Shown piece by piece: positions 11,328 through 23,519 of a stretch of DNA of 24,473 bases (position 1 is the stretch's first letter; every line of letters starts with the position of its first letter). The DNA comes from Poronia punctata (Eukaryota > Ascomycota > Sordariomycetes > Xylariales > Xylariaceae). Where the stretch lies: assembly GCA_022579005.1 (NCBI GenBank), contig MU401835.1:1-24473 (forward strand), in the 5' to 3' direction. Made by a program: the position numbers and the translations under genes. The notes under the pieces are model-generated. The model ran no database searches, was not told the DNA's origin, and worked only from the letters and a program-made list of their open reading frames with translations.

Positions 11328-14300
11328 ATAAAAAGTGTACTAAAGTACTTTTTTTACTTATTTTATAATAGTATTGCTATAATACGTAGTTTTTTATATA
11401 GTGTTTTTAAATAAAGCTATATTATTTAATAATATTATTTTATTATTTTTATTATTACTATACTATATTTTATTTACGCGCTATAAAGTGCTTATATATA
11501 ATTAATTTTAGCTATAGTTCTAAGCCTATATTGCTATTTTTATTTTATATAATCTTTTTTTATTTTTTTTTTTTATATAGTAAAGCTTTTTATATAAAAG
11601 TGTTTTATAAGATTTTATTTCTTTAAAAAAATAGTATATTTTTATTAAATTATTATAAGCGTTATAAAAAGTCTTAAAAGTTATATTAGTTATATTATAA
11701 TACTATAATAGTTTTTATTACTTACTTTTTTTTATTTAATTTTGCTACAGCTTATATTTTTATATTAGTTATTTATATAAGGTTTATTATTATATAATAA
11801 TTTATATATTATAAGTTAAGCATAATACTTAATATTTTATATATTAAAATAAAAATCTTATTTAAATTATTTTTTTTGCACTATTTATTAATATTATTTA
11901 TTATTATACTTTAGTTATATAATAAATAATTATTTATTATAGCTTTTGTTTTTTTATTACTAATTAAAATTTAAATATTATAATTATTATACTTTTAAGC
12001 TAAAAGCACTTATATAATAAATACTAAAACTAGTATATTTATTAGCATTATTATATACTATATATTAATACTGTTTATTAATTTAAAATTATTTAAAATA
12101 GCAGCTTTTATTAATATAATATTATTTTATTAATAAACTTATATAGCATTTTAAATTTTACTAATTATTGCTTTAGTTTAGTACAGTATAAGCAAAGCTT
12201 TAACTTTTTTAATTACTTTACTATTATAAATTAGTTATAATTAGTTTTATAATATATACTATAAGCGTTTACGCTTTATTTGTTAATTAGTACGCTACTT
12301 ATTATTTTATTCTTTATAATTTTATAAAATACTAACTATATAATATATAAGTATATACTAGCTTACTTAAAAATAATCTAAGCTTTGCTTATTTTTTTAC
12401 TAATTTTTTTTACTATAGTTTTAAAGTTGTTTATATTAAAAAAGTTTATTTTAATAGCTTATTATTTTAGTTTTAATTTTTTTTAACTATTAAAGTTTTA
12501 CTTATTTTTTTTTTTTTATAGTAAGCGTTGCACATTATATTAAACAGCTACAATTATGCTATAAAAAGCTATATGTTTTTTTTTTCTTATATTAGGCAAT
12601 TAATAAGTTTAACTTTAATCTTCTAGCTACCTTTGCTTATTAGTTTACTTTTAAATTTATTAAAAATGCTATATACTATTATAATTTAAAGTATTACTTT
12701 TTTATTTAAAAGTTTAAAGTTTACTATACGTTTTTTTATAAACTTTTAAACTTTATAATTTATTTGCTGCTTTAAATTTTTTTAAATATATAAGTAGCTG
12801 CTTTAAAAGGTCTTTAGCTTTTTATTGCTTATAATATATTTAAAATTTATAAGTTTTCTATTTTTTTTTTATATTTAACAATATAGTATACTATTTATTT
12901 TAGCTACGCTAGCTTATTTATTAATATTAAAGCAAAAATAGTAAACGCTACTAGTTTAATTGCTACTATTTTTTATAGCTTTAATAGCAACTAAAAAAGT
13001 TAAGTTTTATTATTAAAATTATACTTAAAATATTAATAAGCTTTGTTAAAAAGTATAAAAGACTTGCTAAGTAAATATACTTTATTATACCTTTTTTATT
13101 AAATTTTAAATTTATTTTAATATATTAGCTATATAAAAGTAAAATTAGTTTTTTTTACTAACTACTTAATTTTTAAGCTACTTTTTATTATTCTTATTTA
13201 TTAAGCTGCCTATAGTTACCTTTGCCTAGCTTTTATTATAGCATAGTTTTAAGTTTTTTTTATAAAATATATAATATATAAATATATTTAATAAGTTTGC
13301 TACTAAGTCCTTATAGTTAATAAATTTTTAAAACTTTTTAACTTACTAGTTTATTGCTAATAATAGCACTATATATATTATTAATAAAGCTTATATTATT
13401 ATTATAATTTTATATAAATTACTAAATAAAATATAAATATATTGTGTTAAATAAAAACTTATTTTTTTTAAGTAGCTTTAGCTATAGTTTAGTATATTTA
13501 AAGCTAAATATTGTTAATAAGCAGTTATAGTTTTTTAAAAATTAATATTATTTAATTTCTTTATAGCCCTTTATAATTGTTAAAAATATAGCCTAAATAC
13601 TTAAAACTTTTACTATCTTACTTAGGCTTATAGTATTTTTTAAACTGCTATATTTTAAGTTACGTATAAATAAGTACGTTATATTTTAGCGCCTTGCAAA
13701 ATAAGTAGTATAAGTATATATATAATTTAAAAAAAAAAAAATCTAAATTTACGTTATTTACTAAGCATTTATATATTTTAAATAAATTTTATTAATTTTT
13801 TTTACTACTTTTACCTTTTTCTTTTTTAATAAAAAGTTTTAATATATTTAAAGTTACTTATAAAATTAACTATTATAGTAATATACTTTTTTTTAGTATT
13901 TAAAGTATTAAATATGCAAAATAAACTTATAATCTTACAATATTTTAATAATATTGTTATTATAGTATATTGCTACTAGTAGCCTATAGTAAATTATTAT
14001 TTAATATCTTTTATTTAAGTTTTTTTGTTTTTTATATTTAGTTTTGTTTAATTTTTTTTTAATTATCTTATTTTTTTACTTTTTAGTTTAAGCTTTAGTT
14101 GTTTAAAATATAGCTATTAAGTTTTAATTAATTTTATATAAATTTTAAGTTAAGTATTTTAAGTTATTTTATTATACTTATTTACATACTTCTTATATAA
14201 TAAGCTTTATTAATATAAATAGTAAATTATTTTAATTATTATATTTACCTTTTTTTTTTAGTAGCATAAAGCTATTTTACTATACAACTTTTATTATAAT

Positions 14301-15016
14301 ATATAAAAAAAGTATAACTATTAATTTTATATAAAGCTATTACAAGTTTTAAAACTTTTTACGTTAAAAATTGTATATATAATATTTAATTAAGCTAGTA
14401 GTTTAAAGTAAACTAATAAGCTAGTTTTTTTATATTTTAGTTTAATAGGTTTTATATTATAAAGCTAAATTCTTTTAATTAAGTTTTTAATATTTTACTT
14501 TATATAGTTTAATTTTAGTAGTAGTAAAGTAAATATTAAATAAGTTTAGTAAAGCAATAGTTAAATAAAAAGCTTATAATTAAATATAAACTGCTTATAT
14601 AAAAAGTTAGCTTAAAGTATAATATAAAGTTTATTATTATTGCTTTTATTTAGTTATACTAAGTTAAACTAAAGTTAATAAGTAATAAAATTAAGTAAGC
14701 TAAAGTAAGTATTAAATAATATAGATTTTTATAATATAAAATATTTTATATACTATAAGTAAAAATATAAGTTTTATAGTAAAAAATATATATTTATTAT
14801 ATTAAGTATATTTTAAGCATAAAGCACGTTTATACTTTTAAAAAATATATAAAAGTTAATTAAGTTATTTATATTTTTGCTTATATTTTATTATTAATAT
14901 AATTAAGTTTAAATTTTAAAAAGTTATATATATAGTAGTTATAAATATTAAAGCTAGTAAAGCTTTTTATTATATATAGTTATTTATTAGCAAAAGTGCT
15001 TTAAAAAAATAAAAAT

Positions 15017-15029
15017 AAAAGGGGAAAAG
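15017..15029 (+). other. Purine tract resembling a retrotransposon polypurine tract
   Basis: The tract AAAAGGGGAAAAG keeps four consecutive G in a block where GpG and GpA are strongly depleted. Retrotransposon polypurine tracts have this form and lie directly before the 3' LTR, which normally starts with TG. Here the next bases are TA, as expected if TG had been changed to TA. I could not find a matching LTR pair, so this is only suggestive. Similar purine tracts occur at 3641-3667 and 20720-20735. Confidence 0.2.
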
Positions 15030-18000
15030 TAGCAGTTAAGCAAAAATTAAAATAAATATAATATTTAAATTTAAATTAATAATAGCTTTTAAATATAAAG
15101 CATATAGCTTAAAAATATAAATAAAATATATATAATAATATTGTTTGCTTAAAAACATATTAGTATAAGCAAAGGTAGCTATAAAAAGTAAGTTTTAAAA
15201 GTTTATAATTAAGTTTAAAAACTTGCTGCTAAGATTTTAAAAAAAGCAGTTAATATTTATACTATATTAGTAAATTACTATATATAAGTATAGTAATTAA
15301 AATATAGTATATAAAGTTTTTTATTTTATATAAAAATAATTATTAGTAAAGCTTAAATTATATAGCATTATGTTTTTATATAAAATTTTTTAATATTTTA
15401 TTATAAATTACTTTAGTAACTACTTTAAATCTTTTTTTTAAAGCATTAAATTATAATTAAAGCATAGTATATTACTATTTACATAATTTAGTTAAATAAC
15501 TAAAATTTAAAGTTGCTAACTATTTTATATTTTTTTTACTAATATTTAAAGTGCTTTTTAGCATATATAAAATATATTTTATATAGTTTATATTATTATA
15601 AACTAGCAACAATTTATTTAATATTTTTATAGCTTTTTAATATATCTTATAAAGTTAAAGCAATAGCTTAGCAATATAATATATTTTAAGTTGCTATTAA
15701 ATATTTTAGTAAACAATAACAAATTATACTTTTAGCTTAATTAAAAGCAAGTAGTTAGTAGTAATAAAAATTTATTATTTAAAAGTTTTATATTGCTAAT
15801 TAATATATATAAAAATAAAAGCAAAAAACAAAATAGTATATATACTTTATATTTATAAACAAACTTATTTATATTTACTATAGTTTATAGTTCTTATTAT
15901 ATTAATACATTTTTAATATATATAAAAAATATAAAGTAATATAATTATACTTATTAATAAAATATTTAATATTAAATATTAGTAGTATTAAATAAAAGAA
16001 ATATAAAGTATTTTAGCGCTTATTTTTTTATAATATACAATAGCAATTAGTATTGCGTTAATAAAAGCTGCTTATATTAAAAGTAAAATGTTAATTATTA
16101 ATATATGCAGTTAAGTTTTTTAAAAAAAAAAACATATTAAAAAAACTACCTAACTTATATTTATTATATTATAATATATATTATAATAATAATACTATGC
16201 TAAAAAAGTTTATTATTTTTAATTTTTTTTTATAGTTTTATTATATTTACTAGTAAAATAAAATCCTTTATTTAACTAAAATTTAAAATAAAAAAAAATA
16301 CTATAATACTACTTATATAACGCCTTATTATACTAGCTTTATAAACTAGCACATTTATTTTACAAAATAGTTTATATTAAAATTAGCGCTATATAAAACA
16401 AAATAAAGTCGTTACCTAACTTACTTAATAGCAACTATATATTTAGTTTAGCAGTACTATTTTTAGTCTATTTTCTTATATTTTTTATATTAAAAGTTAG
16501 CTAAAGAAAATTATTTTTAATAGCTTTTTATATAATAATAGTTAGCTATATATAGTATTATTATTTTATAAGTTTACTTACTAAGCAGTACTTATATAAA
16601 TACTAAGTTATTATTATTTAAAAAGTAATTAGCAAATAAACTTTTATTATTATTTTTAATAGTTAAACTACTAGCTATAGCTAATAGCTTAACTTTAAAA
16701 AGATTTTTTTTTATAATAGCTTTTATTTTAAACTAATTAAACTATATATTAAAAGCAGCTACCTAGCTAACAATATAAGCTTTTAATAGCGTATTTAATA
16801 TTTTACTAGCTTTATTAAAATTATAACTAATATATTAAAAATTTATAGTAAAATAAATAACGTAAATAAAAACCTGCTTTATAATAGTGCCTTTTTTATA
16901 GCTACTATTAATTATATATTTTTGCTTAATTATATTAATAATCTTTTTTATAAAATATAAAAAATTACTATTTTTAATTTATAGTAAGCAGCTTATATTT
17001 ATATTAAAAAAAAGCTTATACTTTTTAAAAAAGCTACAGTTTAATAATAAAAACGTATATAATATAACTACTTTTTTATTTAAGCTATATAATTTATTTT
17101 TTTAGCTATAATTTAAAAAGTACTTAAATTTAAAAAAAAGCCTTTTTTTTAGCAAATAAGGCCAAGTTTTTTATATTTATAGTATAAATGTTTATTTTTA
17201 GTCTTTTTACTACTTTTTTAATACTATAGCAATAAACGCTATATAATCTAAGCAATATAAGCTTTTTTTTTAAAGCAAAAAGTAATAATTAAAAGCTTTA
17301 ATATTTATTAATAAATTTTAGTATTATATAATATAAAAAAAAACATACTATACTATACTTTTTTTTTAAATTAATAAAAGCGTTTTTTAATTTATTAATA
17401 TAAAACTAAAAAGCTTTGCAACATTAAAAGTATTTATAAAAAAAAATTTTACTTAACTTTATACTATAAGCACGTCTTTTATAGCTTATATAAAAACTAA
17501 GTTTAACTAAAAATAAATAAAAAACAAAATTATAGTAGCATTTATATAGTTAAACAAATTATTAAAAAAAATTTTATACTTTTTAAAAGCAGCATATATA
17601 AACAAAATTATATTATTATTTTTAAACATAATAAACTATTAGTTTTTATTAAGCAATATAGCAGCTTTAATCTTTTTAACTAAATATATAAAAATTTTAG
17701 GTTAAGCGCAATTATGCTATTTTAAAAAACTTAATAAAGCTGTTATAAACAAGAACATAGTAGTTAACTATAAAAAAAATATAAAAAAGTAAACAAAAAA
17801 AGTTTAAAAAAAAAAAGTTAATAAAAAGTTTAATAATAATAATATTATAAAAAATATATTTTAACATAGTAATTCTAATAATATAATTATATATTATATA
17901 GCAAAGTAAATACAATACTAAACTTGCATTTTTAAAATTTAATATATATATAAGTATATAAGCTATATAATATAATATATATAACTATAAACAATCTTAT

Positions 18001-20806
18001 AAAGTATAAAGGTGTAAATATTTATTATAAATAAAAAGGTTTAAATATTATAATAAATAGCTAAATTACTTATTAAAATAAAATATAAATTAGTACGTAG
18101 CATAAAATATAGCTTAAAATACTTTTAAATATAAAAATAATTAAACTAAATAAGTTTATAATTACTTTTTAAATTTTTTTAAAAAAAAACTTTAATTAGT
18201 TTATATAAGCATATTTTTTTAATTAAGTATAAACTGCTTATATAAGTTAAAAAAACTAAAGTAATAAGCAAAGCTATTTTATACTATAATAATATAATAT
18301 ATAGTTTATTAAGTTATAAAAAAGTAGTTAGCTTTAAATTAACAACATATTATTTACTAATAAGTAGTAATTAAAAAATATTAGGTTAGGTTTATAGCTT
18401 TTTATACTTATTTTATAGCGTTATTTATTTACTTATTATATAAAAGTAAGTAATAAATAAAAGCTATAAAAAAAGGTTAAGTTAGCTAAAATAGCTTTTA
18501 TTAGTATTATATTTAAATTTATTAAGTAAATATATATTGTTTATAATTTATAATATAAACTATTAATTATTAAATTAGGCCTTAATAGCTAAAATCTTGC
18601 GCTTAATTTTTAGCTTTGCTACTATTAGTATAAACAATATTAGTATTTAGTTAACATTAGTGCTTAATACCTTTAGTTTATTTAAAACGCCTTTATAAAG
18701 ATTTTTAAAATTCCTTTTTTTGCAATATAAGCTAGTTAGCAAGTAAAAATGCTTATAAAGTATAGTACAATTTAATAAAAGACTATTTTAAGTATTATAT
18801 AATACTAATTAGTATAGTATAAGTTAGTTGCTAATTATAAAAGCATATAAAGTATTATAATGCTTACTAAGTTTTTATTAAAAAGATTATATAATAATAA
18901 AGCATATTAGCAATTATAAGTTACTAAATTTATAAATATATAAAGTAAAATAAAGTTTAAGTTAAGTTTAATATAAATATTATATTATAACTAAATAAAC
19001 TAATATAAGTAAGTTATTAATAATAAAAATGTAAGCGTTATTAAAAAGCTAAACTAAAGTTTAATATAAAAACTAAATAATAAGTAATAAAAATAGCAAA
19101 AGTTAGTAGTAGGTTATAAAAGCAAGCAAAGTATTATAAAGTATAGCTAAAGTTTATTATAATTATATTTATTTTTAGCAATAGCTAGTATAGTTGCTAA
19201 GCAACGTATATAAAATATTATACATTTATTATAAGTTTTTTATAAAATTTAATAGCTTAGTAAAAGGTTTTAATTTTTTTTATACAAAGTATAAACTGCT
19301 GCTTTATAAGTAAGGCCTATATAGTTATTATTATTATGTTTATAATATTATATTATTTTTATATTATAATTATTATAAGCTTATACGTTTAGTATTAAGC
19401 ATTATATTATTACAAATTAATTTATAGTATTTTATGTTTTTATATTAAGTTTTTTTAATTAATTTAAAGCTTTTTTATATTTTTAAAATATTTGTAAATT
19501 AAAGTAATAATGCAAGTTAACCTATATAAAAAAGTTTAAGCCTTATTTTATAGTTAGTTTAAATAACTAAATATAAGTACTTATAAATATACCTTTTTTT
19601 ATTTTATTGCTACTAATGTTAATATATACCTTATTATACGTTTGCTTTTAAGCTTTATAGTATATAATAAAAAAAGTTAGCATTAATAGTAAGCTATATT
19701 TAAAAAAAGGCCTAATTAAAAATATTATATTTAAAAATATACTAAAGCTTTAAGCGTATAAACTTTATAAAAATACTAGCAAAACTTTAAAAAGTAAACT
19801 ACTAAGTTAAAAATGCTACGTTATAATTAATAATATAAAGCAAGCTTATAAAAGCCTAGTAATAATTATAATTTTAAAACTTAACTTATATATATATATA
19901 TTAGTATTAAATAAAAAGCTTATAACTTTATACTTAGCTTTATTAATAATTTTTAAACTTTAAAACTTATTTTATATAATAAATACTAGTATATTATAAG
20001 TAATTAGCATATAAGTAAAAATTTTAGTAAAGCTATTATTTATTTATAAAAAGGCTTTTTTTAGTACTTTATTATATTATGCTTATTTTACTAGTTTATA
20101 CTTTATAAAAAATATAAATAAAATTTAGTTATAACGTTTAGCAAATTATATAGCTTTTTATAAATTAAAGCTATAACAAATTTAGTTTAATAAAATTAAA
20201 GCTTTTATAGTCTTATTTAATTTAATTATTTTAAGCGTTGCAACTTTTTTATTAAAATATATTATATTTTTAATTATTTAGTTTTTTATATATAGCCTAT
20301 AAAGTAATATAGCATAAAATATATTAAAATTCTATATTTATTAATTTAATATAACTACTATAGTAAATTTCTTTTATAATTAGTATTTTAAGTACTGCTT
20401 ATTTTTTTTTAATTTTCCTTTAACGTTGTAAAATTTCTTGCTAGTTTTTAACTATTTATTAACTAAAGTAAATAAAAATAAAAATATAAAAAATATGCTT
20501 TATATAAGGCTAAACTAGTAAAAATTGCTATAAAAAATTATTATAAGTATACTGCTAAATTTTTTATATAGTTATTTTTTAGCACGTTATAATTATAAGT
20601 ATATATTATATAGGTTAACGCTAAATATTATACTATATTTATTAATAACTGTTGGTCTGGCTAGGGGTTAATATGATTACAACACGTTACTATTTGTAGT
20701 ACTATATTAACTTTATTAATAAAAGGGAAAAGGAAGTCATAAGGACTTTTTTTAGCAAGTCTTATATAGCTATAAAAGTCTGCAGTCAATCAAGACCTAT
20801 TAGCGA

Positions 20807-20905
20807 TACAAAAGAAATACGTATACCTTACGTATTTAATACGTAAAGAACGCGTACTTTTTATATACTAGTTACGTACTATGTACGTACACTGCGCATA
20901 TACTT
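20807..20905. repeat. 11-bp tandem array built on TACGTA
   Basis: TACGTA occurs at 20818, 20829, 20840, 20873 and 20884. The spacings are 11, 11, 33 and 11, all multiples of 11. Cutting at this period gives nine units from 20807. The first reads TACAAAAGAAA, and the units at 20851, 20862 and 20895 are degraded (CGCGTACTTTT, TATATACTAGT, CGCATATACTT). The consensus start is TACGTAC or TACGTAT. Eleven bases is not a codon multiple, so this is a minisatellite or a phased binding-site array rather than coding repeats. Because TACGTA is its own reverse complement, the array also forms inverted repeats, for example 20828-20836 with 20838-20846, and 20873-20879 with 20883-20889. Confidence 0.7.
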
Positions 20906-20995
20906 TTTTAATAAAGTAAGTTTAACGCAATTTATAATAAATATGTAAAAAACTAAATATTTATGTTTATAAAATATTTACGTTTTAATAGTCTT

Positions 20996-21064
20996 AATGT
21001 AGTTAATAAGGTTAAAGGTATTAAAAAAGATTTTAATACTTACTATTTTTCTTTTAACTACATT
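20996..21064. repeat. Nested inverted repeat (possible hairpin or MITE relic)
   Basis: AATGTAGTTAA at 20996-21006 is the exact reverse complement of 21054-21064. Inside it, 21016-21026 pairs with 21031-21041 with one A/G difference, around a four-base AAGA turn. The two pairs share one centre, so the 69 bases form one imperfect inverted repeat with an unpaired bulge between the stems. It could be a miniature element or a transcribed hairpin, or may have no function. There is no flanking target duplication that I can support. Confidence 0.45.
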
Positions 21065-22713
21065 CTTATTTTTTTATACCTTCGTCTTTAATTTGTAAGC
21101 GATCTACTATTACCTTAATTTTTATTTGTATTTAATTTGTTATAATAAAGGACTTAAGTGCTTAGTTAAAAGTCTTTTTTATAAACAAATTTACAAGGTT
21201 ATCTTTTTTATTAATTTAACGTACCTTTACAATTTCCTTTTTTTTATAAGATTTTTATAGCAATATTATATTAATTATAAGGCGTTTTTCTTACGTACTT
21301 CTAAGTTTTATAAAATACTAATAAAGCGACTTAAAATCGGTATAAAGTACTAAAGAAATTAAAAGTAATTTAAGTACTTTAAAAATTAAGTATAAAGTAG
21401 TACGTAAAGCAATAGCGCTGTTAACTTTGTTAACTATATTATATAGTTTACTAGCAAAAACAAATTAAATAATATGCTTATATTTACTTAAGTTTTAGTA
21501 TATAATATTGCTAGTAATTTTATATTTATTTTGCTTATAATTTAAAATCGATTTAGTAGCAAAAATAATAATAAAACTAATTTAAAAACTTAAGTTAGTA
21601 TTGTTAGTAAATAATCTATTTATAAAAATAAATAGCTTTGCTTTTGTTAAGTTTAAAAGTATATACGTTAATTTATAGTGTTTATTTTTAATTTACTAGT
21701 TAATTTGCTTGTTTAACGCTTAAATATTGTCTTTTATAAGTTTAGTAACTTGTACAGCTGTTAATAAGTTAAATATAGCTTTAAGTTAACATATACTGCT
21801 AATATATGCACTATGTGCCTTTTAATTAACGTATTGCTAAAAAGCATTAACTAAAACAAGGTTAATTTTAGTTAAATTTTTTGCTTAACCTTTTTACGTA
21901 AAAATTACTTTTTTATTTTAAAAAGTAACTTTTGCACTATTAAACTTAATAGCTTATTTTTTATTAAAAAATTGCTTTAGTTTTGCTTTAAATTTAGCTT
22001 TAAAAAGTTTGCTTTTTTTTTTAGCTAAAAACGCTAGTATAGCAAATAATAAAGTATTATTTATTTATATTATAATAATACTAAATTTATTATATTTGCT
22101 TTTTATAAACAGTAAGCAAAGGTTATAAGTTAATATTATTATTTTAAGTTAATTTTAGTAGTGTTTGTAATAAGTTTAAAACTAGTATAAACTAGATTTA
22201 GCTAAACTATAAAAAGGGCAAAGTAACTAAAAAATAGTACCTTTAAAGTACTTCTTTTTAAGTTTAATAAGTAAACATATATATATAATATAAAAAAAAG
22301 TATTTTTTAACTATATATATACTTATATAATGTCTTTTAGCTTATTATAAGCGTTATAGTTTTAAATTAAAAATAGTGCAAGTATAAGTATAACTTGTTA
22401 ACTTATTTATTAAATAGTTAAAGCTTAACATAAAACCGTCTTTTTTTTATAGTTATTGTAGCTTTAAACTACTAGTTGCAATTTTTTATAAAGCTAGGTA
22501 GTCTTGCTTTTAATTTTGCGTACTATTTAAAACAAAAATAGCTTAATATTTAAGTATATTTTAAAATTAAAACAAACAAACTTAAATATTTTTATGCTTA
22601 ATAAATTATTAATTTTTAAAGCGTTAAATTTTTTAAAAAGTAAACTAAAAGTAAAAATAATGCTTTTATTTTTTAGCTTTAATAATAATTAAAAATTTGC
22701 TTTTTTTTTTACG

Positions 22714-22748
22714 TTTAAGTACGTTTTTAGTACTATTACGTACTTAAA
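22714..22748. repeat. 11-bp perfect inverted repeat around an AGTACT core
   Basis: TTTAAGTACGT at 22714-22724 is the exact reverse complement of 22738-22748, with a 13-base loop containing the palindrome AGTACT. Each arm has four G/C bases in an 18% GC block, so it is less likely to be chance than the many AT-only palindromes. No terminator or binding-site function can be assigned. Confidence 0.4.
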
Positions 22749-23462
22749 TTATATTATTAAAAAGTATTATAATATAATAATTATTGTTTTGCTTTTTTTT
22801 AGTTTTTTATAAGGGCAGTAAATAACTGCTAAAGTAGTAAAAAGTTACAAGTTTTCTACTTTTTTTAAAAGTATATTTTAATTTATATTTACTTTATAGT
22901 TAGTTTAGTTTACGTTTACTAAAAATTTGTTTATACGTTAATATAGTTTTACTTATATATAACAGAACTTTATTAGTTTGTTAACTATGTTAATAATAAC
23001 GTCTTTGCTTTTAATTGCTTAGACTTTAAAAAAACTATTTTATTTTTGCTTCTTTTATTAAATAAAAACTTTACTTTATAAAAGAAAAGTAAAAACAAAA
23101 AATAAATTAAGGCTATTTTAAGTATTAAGCGTATATAATATGTTTGCTTTTGCTTTTTTATTTTAAATAGCTTTTATAGCTTTTTAAATAGCTTTTGTAT
23201 GCTAAATAATTTTAAATAATAGTAGTAAATTATAATTAATTTGCAAATAAGTACTAAATATTAATAAAGTAAGTATTAGTTTATTAAGTTTTATAGTATT
23301 ATTAAAGGCTTTTATTGCTATTTGCAAAATTAATTTATTATTGTTTTAATAGCTAATCTTTTTTTTAATTATATTAAAAGCGCAGTATAAAAAAGCATAT
23401 GCGCGTTTAATTTTACTAAGTGCTTAATATGCTTTAATAAGCATTTTTTTATATATAATTTT

Positions 23463-23519
23463 TATAATCCTAGCACTAGTTTAAAACTTTTTTAAAGTAA
23501 AGTTAGTACTAGGGTTATA
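23463..23519. repeat. 19-pair inverted repeat whose arms differ only by transitions
   Basis: The left arm is 23463-23481, the right arm 23501-23519, and the loop is 19 bases. Fifteen of 19 positions pair perfectly, including CCTAG with CTAGG. The four others (23468/23514, 23474/23508, 23479/23503, 23480/23502) are each a C/T or G/A difference between arms. That is what independent C-to-T mutation of two initially identical arms would leave. CC and GG pairs survive here although block C has lost most of them. It may be the relic of a hairpin-type miniature element or of inverted element ends. No flanking duplication is clear. Confidence 0.55.

Larger units (their letters stand above)
7060..20649. 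repeat. Block B: very AT-rich degenerate repeat body, 10-13% GC
   Basis: No gene is visible in 13.6 kb. Hand-counted GC is 10% in 8161-8280, 10.3% in 10441-10740, 13.2% in 14881-15480 and 11.7% in 17521-17640, clearly below block A and block C. TA-rich runs are common (for example 7681-7720 and 10757-10790). There are 13-base A runs at 7341-7353 and 13729-13741. All six frames are filled with stops and I recognised no transposon protein motif. The block may have gone through more rounds of mutation than its neighbours, or may have started as a more AT-rich repeat family. Its one striking internal structure is the 18-bp array at 10429-10760. A purine tract at 15017-15029 and a hairpin cluster at 11281-11327 are listed separately. 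Confidence 0.55.
20650..21360. other. Island 2: less-mutated spacer, up to about 29% GC
   Basis: At 20650 the texture changes abruptly from block B to a tract with GG, TC, CC and GA pairs. GC over 20641-20940 is 87 of 300 (29%). The first 35 bases (20650-20684) begin TGTTG and end CAACA, a 5-bp terminal inverted repeat of the kind seen at LTR ends, but far too short for a whole LTR. The 11-bp array at 20807-20905 and the hairpin at 20996-21064 lie inside. From 21061 to about 21350 GC falls but TpC and CpC are still present (TTCG, GATCT, TTCC). By 21361 the heavily mutated texture returns. No open frame stands out. It is probably non-repeated sequence between two repeats, or the end of a less-mutated element. 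Confidence 0.55.

Noticed and set aside
12706..12807. Inverted AAAGTTTAAA arms and a direct repeat of GCTGCTTTAAA at 12766 and 12797.
   Set aside because: The arms are AT-dominated and need an indel, and the direct repeat is only 11 bases with diverged flanks.
17712..17915. 67-codon minus-strand open frame rich in I, Y, F and N.
   Set aside because: It reads an A-rich plus-strand patch in block B from the T-rich side. Its composition follows from base content and no motif is present.
18380..18395. TTAGGTTAGG, resembling telomere repeat.
   Set aside because: Only two imperfect units occur and no array surrounds them.
20650..20797. tRNA-like or SINE head: a TGGTCTGG-like A box at 20653 and an AATCAAGAC B box-like site at 20788.
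   Set aside because: The A box misses at key positions, the B box needs one G-to-A change, and about 125 bases separate them. No acceptor or anticodon stem can be formed.
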